A DNA stretch of 64,000 bases from Paenibacillus sp. RUD330 (GCF_002243345.2 NZ_CP022655.2:4094501-4158500), one strand, 5' to 3'. Counted from the first letter of the stretch, positions 9,016 to 16,740 are shown. Numbers and translations: made by a program. Notes: a model not told the origin generated them from the sequence alone.

Positions 9016-9105
9016 CTATTGTGAAATTCGGCCTTGCCGTCGTTCCTGTCGATTTCTCGGCTGCGGAGCGGCCTGCCGCAAAAACCAACGAATGAACCTC
9101 TTCAT
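9016..9105 (-). CDS. 29-residue basic micro-ORF in prophage
   Basis: Short ORF (begins MKRFIRWFLRQAAPQ) preceded by a near-perfect ribosome site, GGGGAGGTG six bases before the ATG. It ends 15 bases before the next gene. Amphipathic, strongly basic (nine Arg/Lys). The ribosome site argues for translation; function unknown. Confidence 0.4.
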   Translation of the reverse strand: MKRFIRWFLRQAAPQPRNRQERRQGRISQ

Positions 9106-9129
9106 CTATTCACCTCCCCATTTAGGCAT

Positions 9130-9152
9130 AAAAAAAAGCCCCGATGTGGGGC
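9130..9152 (-). terminator. Rho-independent terminator
   Basis: Stem GCCCC-acatc-GGGGC followed on the minus strand by eight T residues. It lies just after the 103-residue gene and would stop the leftward transcript that crosses it. Confidence 0.8.
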
Positions 9153-9162
9153 TTGCCGTGTT

Positions 9163-9474
9163 TTATTCGCGCTCTTCTTCTGGAATTCTTTGGCCGAAAA
9201 TAAAAAGGTCTTGAGCCTCAGGGTCATCTTTGATCTTTTGTATGTATTCATTCGCTTGCTGGACAGCCTTTTCACTTCTCAAGGTAAAGAACTGTCGGCC
9301 ATCTTGGAGAACAAACTTCAGCAGTTCAGGCTCCTCAGGGTTCTCTTCTTCAATGTAGTGGACGTCCTTGATATAAACGACTTGAAAATTCCCATCTTCA
9401 TCTTCCATGAAATTAACGGCTTTCTCTGGTCCTGTATACCCAGTATTGTAAAGCCTTCGTTTTTCAACAGTCAT
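9163..9474 (-). CDS. Hypothetical phage protein, very acidic
   Basis: 103 residues from ATG 9474, which has GGGAGG seven bases upstream (the frame opens at 9513). Acidic throughout (AVNFMEDEDGNFQVVYIKDVHYIEEENPEEPELLKF, ending RIPEEERE). No family recognised; the acidity could suggest a DNA-mimic or a protein-binding role, but nothing proves it. It has its own terminator and lies right after the structured non-coding stretch, whose transcript may continue into it. Confidence 0.5.
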   Translation of the reverse strand: MTVEKRRLYNTGYTGPEKAVNFMEDEDGNFQVVYIKDVHYIEEENPEEPELLKFVLQDGRQFFTLRSEKAVQQANEYIQKIKDDPEAQDLFIFGQRIPEEERE

Positions 9475-9518
9475 TTCCTCGCCTCCCGCCTCGTACTTTC
9501 GACGCATACCCACTAATT

Positions 9519-9626
9519 CCCTTTAATCGATGATGCCGATCGGCGCTCAGCTAAGGCAGCTTATCAGGCTCCCTCTTTGGCGCAACACCCTCCCGGTTGG
9601 GTCGATCAACAGCATCGATTAAAGGG
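9519..9626. repeat. 14-bp perfect inverted repeat closing an 80-base domain
   Basis: Arms at 9519-9532 (CCCTTTAATCGATG) and 9613-9626 are exact reverse complements. The enclosed sequence holds further short stems (CCCGGTTGGG and GCCGATCGGC). It sits directly upstream of the acidic 103-residue gene. Confidence 0.8.
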
Positions 9627-9785
9627 TGACGATTACTTGCGCTCGTCACAGGCGCTCCCGAGCCGAACCTTGTCCTGTTGGGATCACAGGTGAAAGGAGG
9701 AAAGGTTGAGCCGATGGGAATGTCAGTTGAGACTTCCCAAGGACTCCGCAGGCCGGCGTGATTGATGCTCCGGGGGAACGGAGAG

Positions 9786-9827
9786 AGCGGGTTCCCGGAA
9801 TCGAACCAGGAAGGGCCAGTACCCGCA
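9786..9827 (-). other. tRNA-like acceptor/T-arm minihelix
   Basis: On the minus strand GCGGGT pairs with ACCCGC, and inside it CCTGG-TTCGATT-CCGGG forms a textbook 5-bp T-stem with a 7-base T-loop. No matching D-arm or anticodon stem could be built from the preceding bases, so it is not called a tRNA. It may be a tRNA relic or a tRNA-mimic module of the surrounding structured RNA. Confidence 0.5.
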
Positions 9828-10184
9828 TGAAAAGTCCGCTCCAGCTGAACCGAGTGAAACTCGACCGTCAACGCTGGAGCAGACAAGCAGAGGCTGCCCG
9901 GAGCAGCTTGCTGTATATGTGATGCACCGGCGAATCGCTATAGGTCCGGCCTATTACATCCGGCACATGTTCGGCGGGAGCGCGGCGCTTGTCACCGATA
10001 AAAAGCAGACGCCCGAGAATGGCTCCAAACAGGCGCTCTTAGTTTGACCCCTTCCAAGGAGAGGGAGAACGGGCTGGAACGCGAATTTGGGGCCATTCTG
10101 AGCGCCTGAGAAAGCATTGCGCCTGATGCTAGACCTACATCGGCGTTGAAGCAGCGATCACGAGAGGAGCTTTGCACCGGAATG

Positions 10185-10211
10185 TAAAAAGCCGACCACA
10201 TTGGGCCGGCT
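10185..10211 (-). terminator. Leftward rho-independent terminator
   Basis: AGCCGGCC/GGTCGGCT stem (one G-U pair) with a 6-base loop, followed by five T residues on the minus strand. It would end any leftward transcript begun near the recombinase promoter and so insulates the late region. Confidence 0.7.
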
Positions 10212-10303
10212 GTCGGGTTAGAGCGTTCACGCTCCGTTGGTGTCTCTCTCGATATCTCACAATACCAATTTACCACGGACGGAACCAAACGGTTTAAGGG
10301 TCT

Positions 10304-10342
10304 TTGAAAACTTTTCGGAGGAAAAATTAAATAGTTTTTCAA
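10304..10342. repeat. Imperfect inverted repeat upstream of recombinase
   Basis: TTGAAAACT (10304-10312) and AGTTTTTCAA (10333-10342) are near complements about 20 bases apart, around a GGAGG tract without a following start. Possible operator or hairpin between the divergent phage regions; nothing decides which. Confidence 0.3.
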
Positions 10343-10402
10343 TTTGTCTTTCGCATCAAAGCATACATGGTGTATTATATGGACAGACAATGGTTGATAC
10401 TG

Positions 10403-10414
10403 TATTTATACACT
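10403..10414. promoter_or_regulatory. Small palindrome before recombinase start
   Basis: TGTAT-TT-ATACA lies within an AT-rich stretch 20 bases upstream of the recombinase ribosome site (AAGGGAG). Its position suits an operator. A CATACATG element at 10362-10369 resembles a sigma-E minus-10 box, but no good minus-35 partner is present. Confidence 0.3.
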
Positions 10415-10435
10415 AAATTAAGGGAGTGTACATGC

Positions 10436-11899
10436 ATGGTCGTTCGAGCTTCCAAGGGGATTGAAGCGCCGGTTCGCCAGAAGGTCGCGCTCTATATCCG
10501 AGTGTCATCGGAAGAGCAGGCTGTCAGCGGCTTCGGCCTTGACGTTCAACGCGAGCGCCTGACGGCCTTCGCAAAGTCCCAAGGCTGGGATGATGTTGAA
10601 CTATATATGGACGATGGCTACACAGGGACCAACACGAACAGGCCAGCATTAAAGCGTCTCATCCGCCATGTTGAGGCAGGAAAGATTCATACAGTCGTAG
10701 TATATAAACTGGACCGTCTCGGTCGGAAGCAGAAAGACGTGCTTGAACTATTGGAGGACGTGTTTGAAAAGAATGGCGTTGCCTTCAAGTCAGCCACCGA
10801 ACCGTTCGACACATCGACGCCGCTCGGGAAAGCCATGCTTGGGATCCTGGCCGTCTTTGGGCAGTTGGAACGCGACATGATTATTGAACGGACGACATCG
10901 GGCCGGCGCGAGCGAGTAAATCAAGGCATGTGGCACGGTGGCCGCATCCCCTTCGGCTACCATTGGAACAAGGAAGCAAAGGAGCTTGAAATCAAGCCGG
11001 ATGAAGCAGCCATAATCCGGGAAATATACAAGCGGTTCCTCCAGGGACAATCGAGGTTAGCTATTGCGGAGTGGGCGCAGTCCAGAACGACAGCTCGCAA
11101 GATGACTCATACAGATATCCGCGATATCCTTGTCCGCCCTCTCTATGCGGGCAAACTGCTGAACGCCGGCCTGATCGTCGAAGGAAACCATGACGCCATA
11201 ATAGACGAGGACACCTGGAACATGGTTCAGGCCGAAAACGTAAGACGGAAAGAAGGGGCGACTCCAGTGGGAGAATACTTGCTGACAGGACTCTTGCAAT
11301 GCGGAATATGCGGCGGTCCGGTGGTCCATGTGAAGCGTCGTACGAAGCGGAACGGCAAGGATTATCTTTACGAGTTGTATGCCTGCCAGAAGCAGCATAT
11401 ACGAACCAAGGATAGAGCGGCGAGTTGCAAGAACAAGTACCACAATCGTGCCAAGGTCGAGGCCTTCGTCATAGAGGACATCCGGAACTTGTCGCTTCTG
11501 GATCCCAAGCGGCTAGATGCTATACTTGAACAGCAAACCAACACCCAGGATTCCACCGATACACGCAACGCCCTGCAGCACCGTTTGGAGACGATTGAGA
11601 CGGGAATTGAAAATCTGTATGACGCCATTCAAAGCGGGGCCGTTAAAGCGTCGGCGTTGGGAAATAGAATTACCCGGCTGGAGGAGGAACGCGAGTCGGT
11701 CCAGTTGCAGCTTGATGATCTTGACGATGCACCGGAGATAAAGAACACGGCGGCTGCTCGCAAGATGCTTCAGGATCTCCACAAGATGTGGGACTTCCTT
11801 ACGGAAGAAGAACAGAAGCAGTTAATCCGGAAAGTCGTAACGCGGGTCGTCCTCCATTCAGATTCCTCGCCCGAAATAGTGCTCAACCTCGCGAAATAG
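10436..11899 (+). CDS. Large serine recombinase (prophage integrase)
   Basis: 487 residues from the ATG at 10436 (AAGGGAG nine bases upstream). The N-terminal resolvase domain (about 14-160) carries VALYIRVSSEEQ with the nucleophilic Ser and YKLDRLGR. A recombinase domain follows (about 180-290: PFGYHWNKEAKELEIKPDEAAIIREIYKRF). Then a zinc ribbon (CGICGG and two later Cys) and a coiled coil (about 375-440). It integrates and, with a directionality factor, excises the prophage. The stop codon lies only about 20 bases before spoVR codons resume, in the same frame, so the gene sits at the very end of the element next to the attachment site. Confidence 0.95.
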   Translation: MVVRASKGIEAPVRQKVALYIRVSSEEQAVSGFGLDVQRERLTAFAKSQGWDDVELYMDDGYTGTNTNRPALKRLIRHVEAGKIHTVVVYKLDRLGRKQKDVLELLEDVFEKNGVAFKSATEPFDTSTPLGKAMLGILAVFGQLERDMIIERTTSGRRERVNQGMWHGGRIPFGYHWNKEAKELEIKPDEAAIIREIYKRFLQGQSRLAIAEWAQSRTTARKMTHTDIRDILVRPLYAGKLLNAGLIVEGNHDAIIDEDTWNMVQAENVRRKEGATPVGEYLLTGLLQCGICGGPVVHVKRRTKRNGKDYLYELYACQKQHIRTKDRAASCKNKYHNRAKVEAFVIEDIRNLSLLDPKRLDAILEQQTNTQDSTDTRNALQHRLETIETGIENLYDAIQSGAVKASALGNRITRLEEERESVQLQLDDLDDAPEIKNTAAARKMLQDLHKMWDFLTEEEQKQLIRKVVTRVVLHSDSSPEIVLNLAK

Positions 11900-11932
11900 T
11901 TTTCTTCATTTTATCTGTGTTTTGGCAAGACG
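11900..11932 (+). other. Prophage right attachment junction in spoVR
   Basis: Translation in the spoVR frame goes from phage-like codons (FSSFYL) into [17 protein letters not shown]. SpoVR proteins normally read HWSFGK at this point, so the junction falls at about 11915-11922 (TGTGTTTTGG). The exact core cannot be fixed without the left junction, which is outside the window. Confidence 0.75.
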
Positions 11933-13186
11933 TTCAACAAAATGAAGCTGCAGTACGACCTCGGGCTCAGCAAGATCTACGAGCTCGTCATCAACTCGAA
12001 CCCTTGCTATGCCTTCCTGCTCGACGGAAACTCGCTCATCCAAAACAAGCTCATCGTCGCCCATGTGCTGGCCCATTGCGACTTCTTCAAGAACAATGCC
12101 CGCTTCTCCGGCACGAACCGCGACATGGTCGAGAGCATGTCCGCGACGGCCGAGCGCGTCAGCCAGTATGAGATGCTCTATGGGACGGAAACTGTCGAGC
12201 GCTTCATCGACTCGGTGCTCGCGATCCAGGAGCATATCGATCCAACGCTCGTCAAGCCCCGCCAGCTCGACAAGTCGAAGCGCGACGAATACCTGCGCCG
12301 GGAAGCCGAGAACGCGGAGGAGCGCCCAGCGGGAGAGTACGACGACCTATGGGGGCTGGAAAATGTCATGTCGGAGGAAGAGGCAGGACCGCCGGAGCCG
12401 CCGAAGTTCCCCCTTCGTCCCGAGAAGGACCTCGTCTGGTTTATCGAGGAGCATTCGGCTCACCTCGCCGACTGGCAGCGGGACATCATGAGCATGCTGC
12501 GCGAGGAGATGCTGTATTTCTGGCCGCAGATGGAAACCAAGATCATGAACGAAGGCTGGGCATCCTACTGGCATCAGCGGATCATCCGGGAGATGGATTT
12601 GGACAGCGAGGAGACGATCGAGTTCGCCAAGCTGAACGCTTCCGTCGTCGTGCCCGGCCGCGGCAGCCTGAATCCTTATTACCTGGGGCTGAAAATTTTC
12701 GAGGATATCGAGAAGCGCTGGGAGAAGCCGACGGAGGAAGACCAGCGCCGCTTCGGCTACGAGCCGGGAAGGGGTCGGGAGAAGATCTTCGAGGTCCGGG
12801 AGCTGGACTCCGACACCTCCTTCCTCCGCAATTATCTGACCAAGCAGCTGGTCGACGATCTCGACCTGTACATTTTCGAGAAGAAAGGCCCCGAATGGAA
12901 GATCACCGACAAGGCATGGAAGAATATCCGCGAGCAGCTCGTCTACTCCCGCGTCAACGGCGGCTTCCCCGTCATCGAGGTTCACAACGGCGATTTCAAC
13001 CGTGTCGGCGAGCTCTACCTGATCCACCATTACGAAGCCGTCGAGCTGGATCTCAAGTATGTCGAGCGCACGCTCCCTCATGTCGTCGCTCTCTGGGGCA
13101 AGTCCGTGCATCTGGAGACCGTCGTCGAAGACAAGAAAATCGTCTTCAGCTGCGACGGGAAAAAGACGAGCCGAAAGTTCATTTGA
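11921..13186 (+). CDS. spoVR: SpoVR, 5'-truncated by prophage insertion
   Basis: Residues from [25 protein letters not shown] to the normal C-terminus ([19 protein letters not shown]) match SpoVR closely; an internal ATG at 11942 would give 414 residues. Bacillus SpoVR is about 468 residues, so roughly the first 55-60 are missing and should lie left of the prophage. SpoVR acts in spore cortex formation in the mother cell (established for B. subtilis). Motifs include [14 protein letters not shown] and [13 protein letters not shown]. No good ribosome site precedes ATG 11942, so the remnant is probably not translated efficiently on its own. Prophage excision would rebuild the full gene. Confidence 0.93.
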   Translation, partial: FGKTFNKMKLQYDLGLSKIYELVINSNPCYAFLLDGNSLIQNKLIVAHVLAHCDFFKNNARFSGTNRDMVESMSATAERVSQYEMLYGTETVERFIDSVLAIQEHIDPTLVKPRQLDKSKRDEYLRREAENAEERPAGEYDDLWGLENVMSEEEAGPPEPPKFPLRPEKDLVWFIEEHSAHLADWQRDIMSMLREEMLYFWPQMETKIMNEGWASYWHQRIIREMDLDSEETIEFAKLNASVVVPGRGSLNPYYLGLKIFEDIEKRWEKPTEEDQRRFGYEPGRGREKIFEVRELDSDTSFLRNYLTKQLVDDLDLYIFEKKGPEWKITDKAWKNIREQLVYSRVNGGFPVIEVHNGDFNRVGELYLIHHYEAVELDLKYVERTLPHVVALWGKSVHLETVVEDKKIVFSCDGKKTSRKFI

Positions 13187-13207
13187 AGGAACTCGATATC
13201 GAAACAA

Positions 13208-13247
13208 CGGAAAACAGCCGGCTCCTGAAGGGCCGGCTGTTCATGCG
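13208..13247. terminator. Bidirectional terminator after spoVR
   Basis: AACAGCCGGC pairs with GCCGGCTGTT around a short loop. The minus side is followed by TTTT; the plus side ends the spoVR transcript. It separates two convergent units. Confidence 0.65.
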
Positions 13248-13282
13248 GCATCGATGCATGCAGCTTGGGATGGCATCGTCCG

Positions 13283-13446
13283 TCAAGGGCGCCGCTTCAT
13301 GTACGTGAACGCGAGCAGCCAAAAGAGGCAGCCCAGCAGGATATGGCTTCCGCTTTCCTGAATATGGATGCGTTTCCGCTGAGCAAGATGCCCGTGAAGA
13401 AGCCCAAAATGAACGCGATGAGAACTTCAAGCGCTTTAGATGCCAT
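13283..13446 (-). pseudogene. Small two-helix membrane protein, frame broken
   Basis: ATG 13446 has AAGGAG seven bases upstream and encodes MASKALEVLIAFILGFFTG, a transmembrane helix, then runs into an unlikely tail ending at 13297. Switching frame near 13374 gives IHIQESGSHILLGCLFWLLA and ends in FTYMKRRP at 13283, a second helix with a basic end. The hybrid makes a sensible 2-TM protein, so a one-base slip (mutation or sequencing error) is likely. No family recognised. Confidence 0.4.
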
Positions 13447-13579
13447 GCTGAATCTCCTTTGCGTTCGAATGGATCTGCCCTATTTCAGCAGAGGAGCAAG
13501 GTTTCCAGAAAAGCCTTCGCATGCGTCCGCAGCGGATAAGGAAACCTAAAAAGGCAGGAATTCACTTCACTTTGTTTAG

Positions 13580-13608
13580 TTGCATTATTTTCGTTATCGA
13601 TGTATACT
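13580..13608 (+). promoter_or_regulatory. Sigma-A promoter of azoreductase
   Basis: TTGCAT, 17-base spacer, TATACT; about 50 bases upstream of the azoR start. Confidence 0.7.
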
Positions 13609-13657
13609 GTCACTATTGCAAACACAATTTAAAGACATAAGGAGAGACACTTCCATC

Positions 13658-14281
13658 ATGGCATCCATTCTTTTCGTCAAAGCAAACGACCGCCCGGCTG
13701 ATCAAGCCATCAGCGTCCAAATGTACAATACGTTCCTCGAATCCTATAAAGCGGCTCACCCGAACGATACGGTAATCGAGCTCGATCTGTATGAGGAAGT
13801 GCTTCCTTTCTACGGCAATACGGCCATGACCGGCATGTTCAAGGCTGGACAAGGCATGGACACGACTCCTGAAGAGCAAGCGGCAGTCGAGCTTGTCACA
13901 AAATATGTCAACCAATTCCTCGAAGTCGACAAAGTCGTCATCACCGTTCCGCTCTGGAACTATGCCGCTCCGGCTCCGCTGATCAACTATATGGCTTACC
14001 TAGCGCAAGCAGGCAAAACTTTCCGCTACACGGCCGAAGGTCCTGTCGGCCTGGCAGGCGGCAAGAAAGTCGCTCTGCTGACCGCTCGCGGCGGCGTGTA
14101 CTCCTCGGCTCCCATGGCTGACTTCGAATCCGCCATCCGTCCTCTCAAAGGCGCATTCGGCCTGTTCGGCGTACAAGCCCAGGAGATCGTCATTGAAGGC
14201 CACAACCAATTCCGCGACCGCGCTGCCGACATCGTGCGCGAAGGTCTGGACAAAGTCAAAGCTGAAGCAGCCGCTTTCTAA
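13658..14281 (+). CDS. azoR: FMN-dependent NADH-azoreductase
   Basis: 207 residues from ATG 13658 (upstream AAGGAG). Flavodoxin-like fold of the AzoR/acpD family: MASILFVKANDRP start, the flavin-site segment VVITVPLWNYAAPAPLINYMAYLAQAGKTFRYT, and LLTARGGVYSS. Bacillus homologues (AzoR1/AzoR2) reduce quinones and azo compounds with NADH and help against thiol and quinone stress. It is a single-gene unit with its own promoter and a strong terminator-type hairpin. Confidence 0.95.
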   Translation: MASILFVKANDRPADQAISVQMYNTFLESYKAAHPNDTVIELDLYEEVLPFYGNTAMTGMFKAGQGMDTTPEEQAAVELVTKYVNQFLEVDKVVITVPLWNYAAPAPLINYMAYLAQAGKTFRYTAEGPVGLAGGKKVALLTARGGVYSSAPMADFESAIRPLKGAFGLFGVQAQEIVIEGHNQFRDRAADIVREGLDKVKAEAAAF

Positions 14282-14296
14282 GAGCTCTTCGACGCT

Positions 14297-14330
14297 GAAG
14301 CCCCTTACCGGATATCCGGTAAGGGGCTTC
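14297..14330 (+). terminator. Perfect 17-bp hairpin after azoR
   Basis: GAAGCCCCTTACCGGAT and its exact complement abut with no loop bases left over. No U-tract follows (atgcatttcc), so it may act as a pause or mRNA-stability hairpin as well as a terminator. Confidence 0.6.
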
Positions 14331-14498
14331 ATGCATTTCCAATCCTATCGATTGAATCATGTATTTCTATTCCACAGGTACACAAGGATACCCGTTCGCT
14401 TGCTCGGTCATTCCTATCCATGCCAGGTTGTCTCCTTGCCTTTTTCATCGGTCTTCATCGGGCCGTCCCGCATGGATGCGTTGTTCGGACAGCTTCCC

Positions 14499-14984
14499 CT
14501 ACTTATAAAAAAGAGAAGGTTTTGTACGCGAGTTGTTCATCGTATCGTTCCCTCTGCCGTCCGCGTATTCTGCATCCGACCGGGCAGCAGCTTGCCGAAG
14601 CTGCTGTGTCGTGCCTTGAATAAAACTTCTGATTTTATGAATGTAGGAAAAAGCTTCCGTCGAGGAAGCTGAATGTCTGAGCAGTATTTGATGGCATAGA
14701 TTAACAGCCGAGGACAGCGGAGCAAGCCACTCCGGTTGAATACGGCTTATTCGCGTTGACGTTGCTGGCAACGCGCACAAGGAAGCATAGCGGTATCGGA
14801 TCGTATCATAGCTTTCCAGCAAATCCCATGCTGTACTTAAAAGCTGCGTCAGCAGGAAATTCGGACAGATCTGTTCGCCCTCATTTTCTACCGGCTTGCC
14901 CTTATCCGATCGGGCATGTTTGTTAAATGTCTCCGATTGCAAGAAGGAGTTGTAAAAATACGGATTGTAGATATGAATTCTCAT
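14499..14984 (-). CDS. Doubtful hypothetical ORF in a 740-base gap
   Basis: The stretch 14331-15071 has no recognisable gene. The longest frame codes for 161 residues (starts MRIHIYNPYFYNSFLQSETF, contains LLTQLLSTAWDLLESYDTIRYRYASL). The middle looks protein-like and helical, the C-terminal third does not, and no ribosome site precedes the ATG. It could be a degraded gene. Nothing else is visible in the gap. Confidence 0.25.
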   Translation of the reverse strand: MRIHIYNPYFYNSFLQSETFNKHARSDKGKPVENEGEQICPNFLLTQLLSTAWDLLESYDTIRYRYASLCALPATSTRISRIQPEWLAPLSSAVNLCHQILLRHSASSTEAFSYIHKIRSFIQGTTQQLRQAAARSDAEYADGRGNDTMNNSRTKPSLFYK

Positions 14985-15071
14985 GTCCGGTAGCGGCTTG
15001 GCCGCTTGTCGGACACCTCCTGTCCTTTCTCCTCAGACGCCGTTTCTCCCCTTCTCCCCTTCAGCTACGTT

Positions 15072-15872
15072 TTAGTATTCTTTTAAAATCTCTCTTAAAC
15101 AATGAACAATCTCGTTCCGCTCCATGCTCCCGACTTCGCCGATCCGAGCCGCCAGTGCAGGAGCCATCCACTCTTCGACAGCCTTCCTTCCCATGCCGGA
15201 CAGAAGCAAGTATTCTTTCATATACTCATCATGAAACAGCTTCCGCAGCACTCCCAGCAGCCAACCGGGAGCATCTGGCGGTACGGCATGAGAGAGCAGC
15301 ATCATAGAGGTTCTGGCGATATCCGCCTCTTCATTCCCCACCAATGCATTTATCCAATCGATAATAACCGGCCCATTGGCAGATAGAATAATATTGCCTG
15401 GATGAAAATCGTAATGGCATAACTTGTTGCCTTCCGGCAGGTTTTTCACCCTCGAGAGCACGGCTTGCTTTTCGGCTTCGTTCAGAAGCGGAGCCGTTTG
15501 AATTTGATGAGAGAGCTCCCTTTTAAGATTGGGGTCAAACGGAACCTCGGCTTGGTGAATTTCAAACTGAAGCTGCGCCATCAGCCTGGCATAGCGGATA
15601 ACGCTTGAGTCCGTCATCTCAATCCGGTTCAGCATCGTAGGACCGTCTATCCGTTCATAAATCAGACAGGTCTTGCCTTCAATTTCCACTAATCCACCGA
15701 AAGCCGGCGTTTTAAGACCTAAGGCTTGAACGGCTTCCGCATTCCGCGCTTCTTTTTCAGCCTCATGCCCGGAATGCTCGCGTTGATGAAGGATTTTGAC
15801 GACTTCCGTGCGCCCCCAACGATAAACGTCGGCTGTGTTTCCTTTTCCAAGCAGTTCTCCAATTTTTTTCAT
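15072..15872 (-). CDS. Aminoglycoside phosphotransferase-fold protein
   Basis: 266 residues of the APH/choline kinase-like superfamily. The N-terminal lobe has a glycine-loop equivalent (LLGKGNTADVYRWG) and the ATP-lysine in EVVKIL. The catalytic loop is LCHYDFHPGNIIL and the metal-binding Asp is in VIIDWINA. The substrate is unknown; many such chromosomal genes phosphorylate small metabolites or antibiotics. It is followed upstream in the same direction by the DUF5412-like gene (15 bases apart), so the two may be one transcript. Confidence 0.85.
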   Translation of the reverse strand: MKKIGELLGKGNTADVYRWGRTEVVKILHQREHSGHEAEKEARNAEAVQALGLKTPAFGGLVEIEGKTCLIYERIDGPTMLNRIEMTDSSVIRYARLMAQLQFEIHQAEVPFDPNLKRELSHQIQTAPLLNEAEKQAVLSRVKNLPEGNKLCHYDFHPGNIILSANGPVIIDWINALVGNEEADIARTSMMLLSHAVPPDAPGWLLGVLRKLFHDEYMKEYLLLSGMGRKAVEEWMAPALAARIGEVGSMERNEIVHCLREILKEY

Positions 15873-15887
15873 ATCCTTTTCCTTTCT

Positions 15888-16364
15888 TCAAGAACGATAT
15901 TCGATTCGGATGCCTCTATATCGATCTATTCTTTTCGAAGCATCGTTCGCATCACCGATTACGGCAATGGAATGAGAACCGCTCCATTCCGCCTGGAATG
16001 CTTTCGTTGAAACAAGCACATTCCCCGAAAGATCTGATTCTGAGCCGCGCTTAAGGATGGACAGATGATAGCTGTAACCCGTTGTCGCTCCGCAATCCCG
16101 TCGGAATACGACCAGCTCCAAGCTGCCATTCGGCTGGAACGATCTATGGAGAATTTCATTTCCGCATATGCCGGATAAGAGACTTCCTCCCAGATGGCAG
16201 AGCCAGTAAACGGCAATGCCGAATAGGACGGCGGAACTAATGAAACTGATCCTCACAGCCCGCTTGTTGGTTTCTCTTTGTTGAAGTTTGACTTCCTGAT
16301 CGGAAGGCCAATGGGAAAGATTCAACTGTGATTTCCTATCCAAGCTTTTCACTTTCCTTCCCAA
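15888..16364 (-). CDS. Membrane-anchored DUF5412-like protein
   Basis: Up to 158 residues with no ATG; starts are TTG 16364 or GTG 16352, the latter right after GGGAAGG. One transmembrane helix at about 40-62 (ISFISSAVLFGIAVYWLCHLGG) is followed by an extracytoplasmic domain with SGICGNEILHRSFQPNGSLELVVFRRDCGATTGYSYHLSIL. The pattern CGNE, then PNG..., then RDCGATTG is what I associate with DUF5412. Function unknown. Confidence 0.6.
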   Translation of the reverse strand: MGRKVKSLDRKSQLNLSHWPSDQEVKLQQRETNKRAVRISFISSAVLFGIAVYWLCHLGGSLLSGICGNEILHRSFQPNGSLELVVFRRDCGATTGYSYHLSILKRGSESDLSGNVLVSTKAFQAEWSGSHSIAVIGDANDASKRIDRYRGIRIEYRS

Positions 16365-16638
16365 TCACATCTCTTGCTCCCATACCAAATAACGTCTCTT
16401 CGTTTCCATACCAACTATACCATTACCTAAAAATAACGATAATGACTAAATAAGGTTTTATTCGTTTTTTCTTTACATACAGCCTTTTCCCGTTCATACA
16501 CGGTGCATTCCGGGACTTGCTGCGTACTTCCAAATACCCTTTTCGAGCGCCCCTCTGGCCGAACGATTTTCCTATTGACAGCGATGCCAAAGATTTCTTA
16601 TGATGACTGGGCCAACCTTAATTTGAGGGCTATGCTTT

Positions 16639-16656
16639 TTAAACCAGATGGTTTAA
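16639..16656. promoter_or_regulatory. Palindrome upstream of CGTase
   Basis: TTAAACC-AGAT-GGTTTAA, perfect 7-bp arms, about 100 bases before the CGTase promoter and just before a terminator-type hairpin. An operator is possible. Confidence 0.4.
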
Positions 16657-16659
16657 GAC

Positions 16660-16703
16660 AACCCCGGTTACTCCGCCATCGGAGAGAACCGGGGTTTATT
16701 TGT
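16660..16703 (+). terminator. Terminator-like hairpin in CGTase leader region
   Basis: AACCCCGGTT pairs with AACCGGGGTT, with an inner TCCG/CGGA stem, followed by TTATTTG. It may block readthrough into cgt or act in a longer leader transcript that starts upstream. The rest of 16365-16638 shows nothing more than AT-rich intergenic DNA. Confidence 0.6.
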
Positions 16704-16740
16704 GCAGAGAGGAGGCTGCCTTTCCGGAATCGTCAAGGCC

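Larger units (their letters stand above)
9515..10184 (-). ncRNA. Candidate large structured phage RNA
   Basis: About 670 bases without a credible gene but dense in complementary segments, read leftward. A 14-base perfect pair (9519-9532 with 9613-9626) closes an 80-base domain. GTGACGA/TCGTCAC (9626-9649) is a 7-bp hairpin. 9661-9720 folds into a two-level stem with CCTGT/ACAGG inside. CAGGCGCTC/GAGCGCCTG (10101-10109 with 10030-10038) is a 9-bp long-range pair, and a tRNA T-arm-like minihelix lies at 9786-9827. Size, structure and prophage setting recall the GOLLD/ROOL classes of giant phage RNAs, but I cannot run the covariance search. Strand is chosen because neighbouring transcription is leftward. 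Confidence 0.45.

Noticed and set aside
9781-9860. Complete tRNA gene
   Set aside because: T-arm is convincing, but no anticodon stem or D-arm could be paired.
9551-9886. 111-residue minus-strand ORF
   Set aside because: No ribosome site or family; lies in the structured non-coding stretch and crosses its hairpins.
9992-10390. 132-residue minus-strand ORF
   Set aside because: Crosses a terminator and the recombinase control region; composition is not protein-like.
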